A model generated the notes under the pieces. It was not told where the DNA came from. It saw only the letters and a program-made list of their open reading frames with translations, and searched no databases. Shown in pieces: positions 60,586 through 64,000 of a stretch of DNA of 64,000 nt. The stretch's first letter is position 1; each line of letters opens with the position of its first letter. The translations under genes and the position numbers were made by a program. Source of the stretch: Raineya sp964654605 (GTDB lineage Bacteria > Bacteroidota > Bacteroidia > Cytophagales > Thermonemataceae); assembly GCA_964654605.1 (NCBI GenBank), contig CAZZLW010000052.1:35081-99080 (forward strand), read 5' to 3'.

Positions 60586-60747
60586 TTAGCTTTTTTGTCC
60601 TTTCTTTTCGGCAAATTCTTTCTTGATAGCTTCTACATCTACTTTTTTCATAGGAGGCAGAGCAATCAAACGGCTGATAGCTTTGTTGCGTGCTTTGGCA
60701 CGAGCTATATTCTTGCGATTTTTTCTTTGTAATCTGGTAACTGCCAT
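60586..60747 (-). CDS. Conserved small basic protein, 53 residues
   Basis: 53 residues, strongly basic: MAVTRLQRKNRKNIARAKAR followed by LIALPPMKKVDVEAIKKEF. Roughly a third of the residues are Lys or Arg. I recall short proteins of the same pattern (xTRLKRKxRKN ... KKVDVExLKxEF) in many Bacteroidota, with no assigned function; the composition suggests RNA or ribosome binding. It has a good promoter and a terminator, so it is a real monocistronic gene. Confidence 0.78.
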   Translation of the reverse strand: MAVTRLQRKNRKNIARAKARNKAISRLIALPPMKKVDVEAIKKEFAEKKGQKS

Positions 60748-60782
60748 TGCTGTAAAAATTTAACTCCTTTGCAAATGAGGCA

Positions 60783-60812
60783 CAAAGGTACAAAAAAAAG
60801 TTTTTTCTCAAA
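60783..60812 (-). promoter_or_regulatory. Promoter of the small basic protein gene
   Basis: On the minus strand TTTG (60812-60809), an 18-bp spacer and TACCTTTG (60790-60783) match the consensus, about 36 bp before the ATG. Confidence 0.68.
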
Positions 60813-60885
60813 AATTTTGCTGAATATTTTTTTGTGCTATCCTTAAAATTGTTTCCTAAATTTCTCCTTTTGCTTGTAATTTTGT

Positions 60886-60893
60886 TATATTTG
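60886..60893 (+). promoter_or_regulatory. -7 element for pnp
   Basis: TATATTTG matches TAnnTTTG, 43 bp before the pnp ATG. No suitably spaced -33 element was seen. Confidence 0.5.
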
Positions 60894-60936
60894 CAAAAAT
60901 TTCAGATGTTCAAAAAATGATTGAAAACCTAAGACA

Positions 60937-63069
60937 ATGATTCCCGAACCAATTATTCAGAAAATTACCCTTTCCGATGGCAGAGAAATTAGCATTGAAA
61001 CAGGGAAGTTAGCCAAACAAGCCTGTGGCTCGGTAGTAGTGCGAATGGGTGGTACAATGTTGCTTGCCACAGTAGTTTCTGCCGAAAAAGCTGATGAAAA
61101 CCCCTCTTTTTTCCCCCTTTCCGTAGATTATCAGGAGAAATTTGCCGCCGCAGGTAGAATACCCGGTGGTTTTACCAAAAGAGAAGGCAAACTTTCAGAC
61201 CAAGAAATCCTGATTAGCCGTTTGGTAGATAGAGCCTTACGCCCCCTTTTCCCCGATGATTACTACAATGAAACCCAAGTAAATATCTTTCTTATTTCCC
61301 ACGACCCCCAAGTTATCCCTGATGCTTTGGCAGGGCTAGCGGCTTCGGCGGCGATTATGGTTTCTGATATTCCTTTCAATGGACCAATGGCTGAAGTACG
61401 TGTGGGTAAAATCAATGGTAAATTGGTCATCAACCCTACTCCCGAAGAGCTGGAGCAAAGCACTTTGGATATAATGGTAGGAGCTTCCGAAAAAGATATT
61501 GTAATGGTAGAAGGAGAAATGAAGGAGATTTCGGAAGCGGAAATGCTGGAAGCCCTTAAATTTGCCCACGAGGCTATCAAATTGCTTTGCAAAGCCCAAA
61601 AAGAATTAGAAGCCAAAGTAGGCAAAACTCAAAAAAGACCTATTGAAGTAAAACAAGACCTTGAACTTCGTGAAAAACTCTTCGCAGAATATTATCCTAA
61701 AATGTATGCGGCGGCTCGTTTGCTTCAAGCCAATAAAGATCTTCGTAAAAAAGCCTTCAAAGCCGTAGAAGAAGAGTTTTACAATAGCCTTCCCGAAGAC
61801 CATACAATAGATTTATTTCTTGCTGATAAATATTTCCACGAAATTCAAAAAGCGGCGGCTCGTAATTTGGCTCTTGATGAAAAACTACGCCTTGACGGCA
61901 GAAAAGCTGACGAAATTCGCCCTATTTGGTGTGAAGTAGATTATCTGCCAATGGCTCACGGCTCATCTATTTTTACACGTGGCGAAACGCAATCGCTTAC
62001 CACCGTTACTTTGGGTACAAAACTTGATGAAAAACAGATTGACCTTACTACTCAGCAAGGTTTTGAGCGTTTTATTTTGCACTACAATTTCCCTGCGTTT
62101 TCCACAGGAGAAATTAAACCCAATCGCGGACCGGGCAGAAGGGAAATAGGACACGGAAACCTTGCCCAAAGAGGTTTGAAAGCAGTTTTACCACCCGAAG
62201 ATGAAAATCCTTATGTGATTCGTATTGTTTCGGATATTTTAGAATCCAATGGCTCGTCTTCAATGGCAACTGTGTGTGCAGGAACGCTTGCTTTGATGGA
62301 TGCAGGTATTCAAATCAAAGCTCCTGTTGCAGGTATTGCAATGGGTATGATTTCCGATAGCAAAACAGGCAAATATATTGTGCTTTCCGATATTTTGGGA
62401 GATGAAGACCACTTGGGCGATATGGATTTCAAAGTGGTAGGCACTGAAAAGGGCATCACTGCTTGCCAAATGGATATTAAAGTAGATGGACTTTCGTATG
62501 ATGTGCTTGCAGAAGCCTTAGAGCAGGCTCGTAAAGGTCGCTTGCATATTTTGGAGCTAATGAAGCAGTGCATCGCCGAACCACGTCCCAGCCTCAAACC
62601 TCACGCCCCACGCATTGAGGTTATCAAAATTGAAAGAGACCAAATTGGTGCTGTGATTGGTCCTGGCGGCAAAGTGGTACAAGAAATTCAAAAAGAATCT
62701 GGTGCTACGGTAGTATTGGAAGAAAAAGATGGCATTGGCATTGTGAATATCTATGCCAGCAACGAAGAGTCTTTGCACAAAGCCTCGCATCGTGTAAAAA
62801 TGATTGTAGCTATTCCCGAAGTAGGTGAAGTTTATACAGGAAAAGTGAAAGCTATTCAGCCTTATGGGGCTTTTGTGGAATTTTTGCCCGGTAAAGATGG
62901 CTTTTTGCATATTTCTGAAATCAAATGGGAACGCTTGGAAACCATTGACGGGGTGCTGGAAATTGGAGAGGAAATACTTGTCAAACTGATTGAAATTGAC
63001 AAAAAAACAGGCAAGTACAAACTATCTCGTAAAGCACTTTTACCCAAACCCGAAAAAGCTAAAAGTTAA
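60937..63069 (+). CDS. pnp: Polyribonucleotide nucleotidyltransferase
   Basis: 710 residues, the usual length. It has two RNase PH-like domains: GGTMLLATVVSAEKADENPSFFPL / RIPGGFTKREGKLSDQEILISRLVDR and LPMAHGSSIFTRGETQSL / NLAQRGLKAVLPPED. A helical linker separates them, then come a KH domain (RDQIGAVIGPGGKVVQEIQKE) and an S1 domain (TGKVKAIQPYGAFVEFLPGKDGFLHISE). PNPase degrades RNA phosphorolytically. It is followed by a strong inverted repeat and a LUD-domain gene. Confidence 0.98.
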   Translation: MIPEPIIQKITLSDGREISIETGKLAKQACGSVVVRMGGTMLLATVVSAEKADENPSFFPLSVDYQEKFAAAGRIPGGFTKREGKLSDQEILISRLVDRALRPLFPDDYYNETQVNIFLISHDPQVIPDALAGLAASAAIMVSDIPFNGPMAEVRVGKINGKLVINPTPEELEQSTLDIMVGASEKDIVMVEGEMKEISEAEMLEALKFAHEAIKLLCKAQKELEAKVGKTQKRPIEVKQDLELREKLFAEYYPKMYAAARLLQANKDLRKKAFKAVEEEFYNSLPEDHTIDLFLADKYFHEIQKAAARNLALDEKLRLDGRKADEIRPIWCEVDYLPMAHGSSIFTRGETQSLTTVTLGTKLDEKQIDLTTQQGFERFILHYNFPAFSTGEIKPNRGPGRREIGHGNLAQRGLKAVLPPEDENPYVIRIVSDILESNGSSSMATVCAGTLALMDAGIQIKAPVAGIAMGMISDSKTGKYIVLSDILGDEDHLGDMDFKVVGTEKGITACQMDIKVDGLSYDVLAEALEQARKGRLHILELMKQCIAEPRPSLKPHAPRIEVIKIERDQIGAVIGPGGKVVQEIQKESGATVVLEEKDGIGIVNIYASNEESLHKASHRVKMIVAIPEVGEVYTGKVKAIQPYGAFVEFLPGKDGFLHISEIKWERLETIDGVLEIGEEILVKLIEIDKKTGKYKLSRKALLPKPEKAKS

Positions 63070-63118
63070 TTTTGAATACAAGGGGCATTTTTTCATACAA
63101 TTTTGAAAAAATAAATTG

Positions 63119-63155
63119 AAGTTCAAGGTGCATTTTGATTTTGCACCTTAAACTT
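63119..63155. repeat. Imperfect inverted repeat between pnp and the LUD gene
   Basis: AAGTTCAAGGTGCA (63119-63132) and TGCACCTTAAACTT (63142-63155) form a 14-bp stem with one mismatch and a 9-nt loop. It lacks a poly-T tail, so a terminator role is doubtful; an RNA processing or stability element is possible. Confidence 0.55.
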
Positions 63156-63183
63156 TCAAGACATTGAAATAGAGGTTTCTGTG

Positions 63184-63819
63184 ATGAATAAAGACCGAGA
63201 AAAAATTTTAGAAGCTATTCACAAGGCTTTGCAACAGCCTTCTGCCAAACCTGCCCGACCTGATTTCAGTGCTTCTATTTACAACCCTGATGAAAAAAAT
63301 GAGGACTGGGCAATTCTTTTTGCCCAAAACCTAAAAAAGGTACAGGGAGAGTTTTGCTATTGTACTGATGAAAAGGACTTTGTTGCTAACTTGCTCGGAC
63401 TTATTAAGCAAAAAAAAGCCAATGAAATCTTTGTTTGGGAGAAGGAACTGCAAAATTTTTTAGAATTTACAGATGTTCCTTTTCAAAAAAATACTCAAAA
63501 TCTAAAAAATGCAGAAATTGGCATAACTTCTTGTGAATATCTTGTAGCTCGTACAGGGAGTATTTTGGTGAGTAGCAGACAAAACTTGGGCAGAAGTTTG
63601 AGTATTTATCCTCCTATTCATATTGTTGTGGCTTTTGCTTCGCAAATAGTGTATGATGTAGAAACGGCTCTTGCCAAAATGCGAGAAAAATATAAAGTTT
63701 TTCCTTCAATGCTTTCCTTCATTACGGGTCCCAGTCGTACTGCTGATATAGAAAAAACACTTGTTCTAGGGGCTCACGGTCCGCGTGAACTGCACGTTTT
63801 TTTGATAGATGATAACTAA
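63184..63819 (+). CDS. LUD-domain protein (LutC/YkgG family)
   Basis: 211 residues from the ATG at 63184; a GTG lies directly before it. The family signatures are the N-terminal acidic region, ITSCEYLVARTGSILVSS, and VFPSMLSFITGPSRTADIEKTLVLGAHGPRELHV, which match LutC. LutC with LutA and LutB forms an iron-sulfur lactate oxidase; no lutAB is adjacent here, so the protein stands apart from that operon in this window. Confidence 0.9.
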   Translation: MNKDREKILEAIHKALQQPSAKPARPDFSASIYNPDEKNEDWAILFAQNLKKVQGEFCYCTDEKDFVANLLGLIKQKKANEIFVWEKELQNFLEFTDVPFQKNTQNLKNAEIGITSCEYLVARTGSILVSSRQNLGRSLSIYPPIHIVVAFASQIVYDVETALAKMREKYKVFPSMLSFITGPSRTADIEKTLVLGAHGPRELHVFLIDDN

Positions 63820-63928
63820 TTGTAGCACGTTCTAAAAAATAATGGTTTAACGTGAGTTGTAAGGTTAAGTATTTGAAATACAATTTATTAAGAAATTTGA
63901 TTATTTTTGCAATATTGTGTTTTTTGAC

Positions 63929-63964
63929 CTCACCCCCAGCCCCTCTCCAAAGGAGATGGGAGCT
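63929..63964. repeat. Intergenic GC-rich repeat element
   Basis: CCTCACCCCCAGCCCCTCTCC followed by AAAGGAGATGGGAGC is markedly GC-rich against AT-rich surroundings and contains complementary TCTCC and GGAGA arms. It resembles the dispersed CCCCTCTCC...GGAGAGGGG repeats of many bacteria. Only one copy is seen in the window. Confidence 0.5.
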
Positions 63965-64000
63965 ATACACCTGAAAATCAAAGTTTTATGCTTATTTATC

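Noticed and set aside
60410..60811. Long upstream extension of coiled-coil protein B
   Set aside because: It would run through a terminator, antisense-free space and the separate 53-residue gene in another frame; the ATG at 60409 gives a clean coiled-coil protein.

Overview
This 64 kb window looks like a chromosomal segment of a low-GC member of the Bacteroidota, most likely a gliding or Cytophagales-type bacterium. The taxonomic evidence is the sequence itself: promoters of the TTTG-N18/19-TAnnTTTG class, almost no Shine-Dalgarno sequences, a fused LpxC-FabZ gene, a PorP/SprF-family protein, a type IX secretion (T9SS) sorting tail, a DUF2723-type large membrane glycosyltransferase, a PUR-family DUF3276 protein, and many lipoproteins with short lipoboxes. 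I saw no rRNA, tRNA, CRISPR array, insertion sequence or prophage. Gene density is high and most of the window is housekeeping core.

Layout. 0-9 kb: deoC (cut by the window edge), hisS, an unknown membrane protein, a MORN-type secreted protein, a vWA protein, the DUF2723 protein and a class I aldolase. 9-15 kb: a histidine kinase, a lipoprotein, an exported GATase-like protein, then a compact type II restriction-modification island (controller protein, endonuclease, methyltransferase) that looks acquired. 15-24 kb: a propeller-type histidine kinase overlapping a PorP/SprF gene, a GIDE-domain membrane protein, a pspA-ybjN pair, fructose-6-phosphate aldolase, the PUR-family protein and a non-catalytic M16 peptidase homologue. 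24-30.7 kb: an lpxC/fabZ-lpxA-response regulator operon, scpA, a DedA protein, a CCG-type Fe-S protein and a nucleotidyltransferase.

30.7-33.6 kb holds the most interesting unit. It is a tight four-gene operon on the minus strand: a class I methyltransferase, a HypE/ThiL-like AIR-synthase-fold protein, a divergent ThiE-like protein and a Trm112-like zinc ribbon. It sits behind a recognisable TPP riboswitch with its own intrinsic terminator. This combination is not one of the standard thiamine operons I know and may be an undescribed thiamine-related pathway.

33.8-52 kb: radA, an acetoacetate-decarboxylase-like protein, typA-pth, oxidoreductases, two FKBP lipoproteins, an NrnA-type phosphoesterase, a YyaL-type protein, comB, ybaB, a DUF420 protein, a TPR histidine kinase, queE, ytxH and sufS. 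52-57 kb: a T9SS cargo protein followed by three envelope proteins, an RluA-type pseudouridine synthase, and a short structured RNA I assign to the signal recognition particle, with a complete promoter and terminator. 57-64 kb: a cyclase, kdsB, comF, two coiled-coil proteins that share a motif, a 53-residue basic protein, pnp and a LUD-domain protein.

Together the genes cover translation (hisS, pth, typA, SRP RNA), outer-membrane lipid A/Kdo synthesis (lpxC/fabZ, lpxA, kdsB), DNA upkeep (radA, scpA, ybaB), RNA turnover (pnp, nrnA), and envelope sensing and secretion (PorP/SprF, T9SS cargo, PspA, three histidine kinases with no adjacent response regulator, and one response regulator with no adjacent kinase). 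Where an open frame began at TTG but had an in-frame ATG or GTG better supported by family length or promoter position, I used the internal start.
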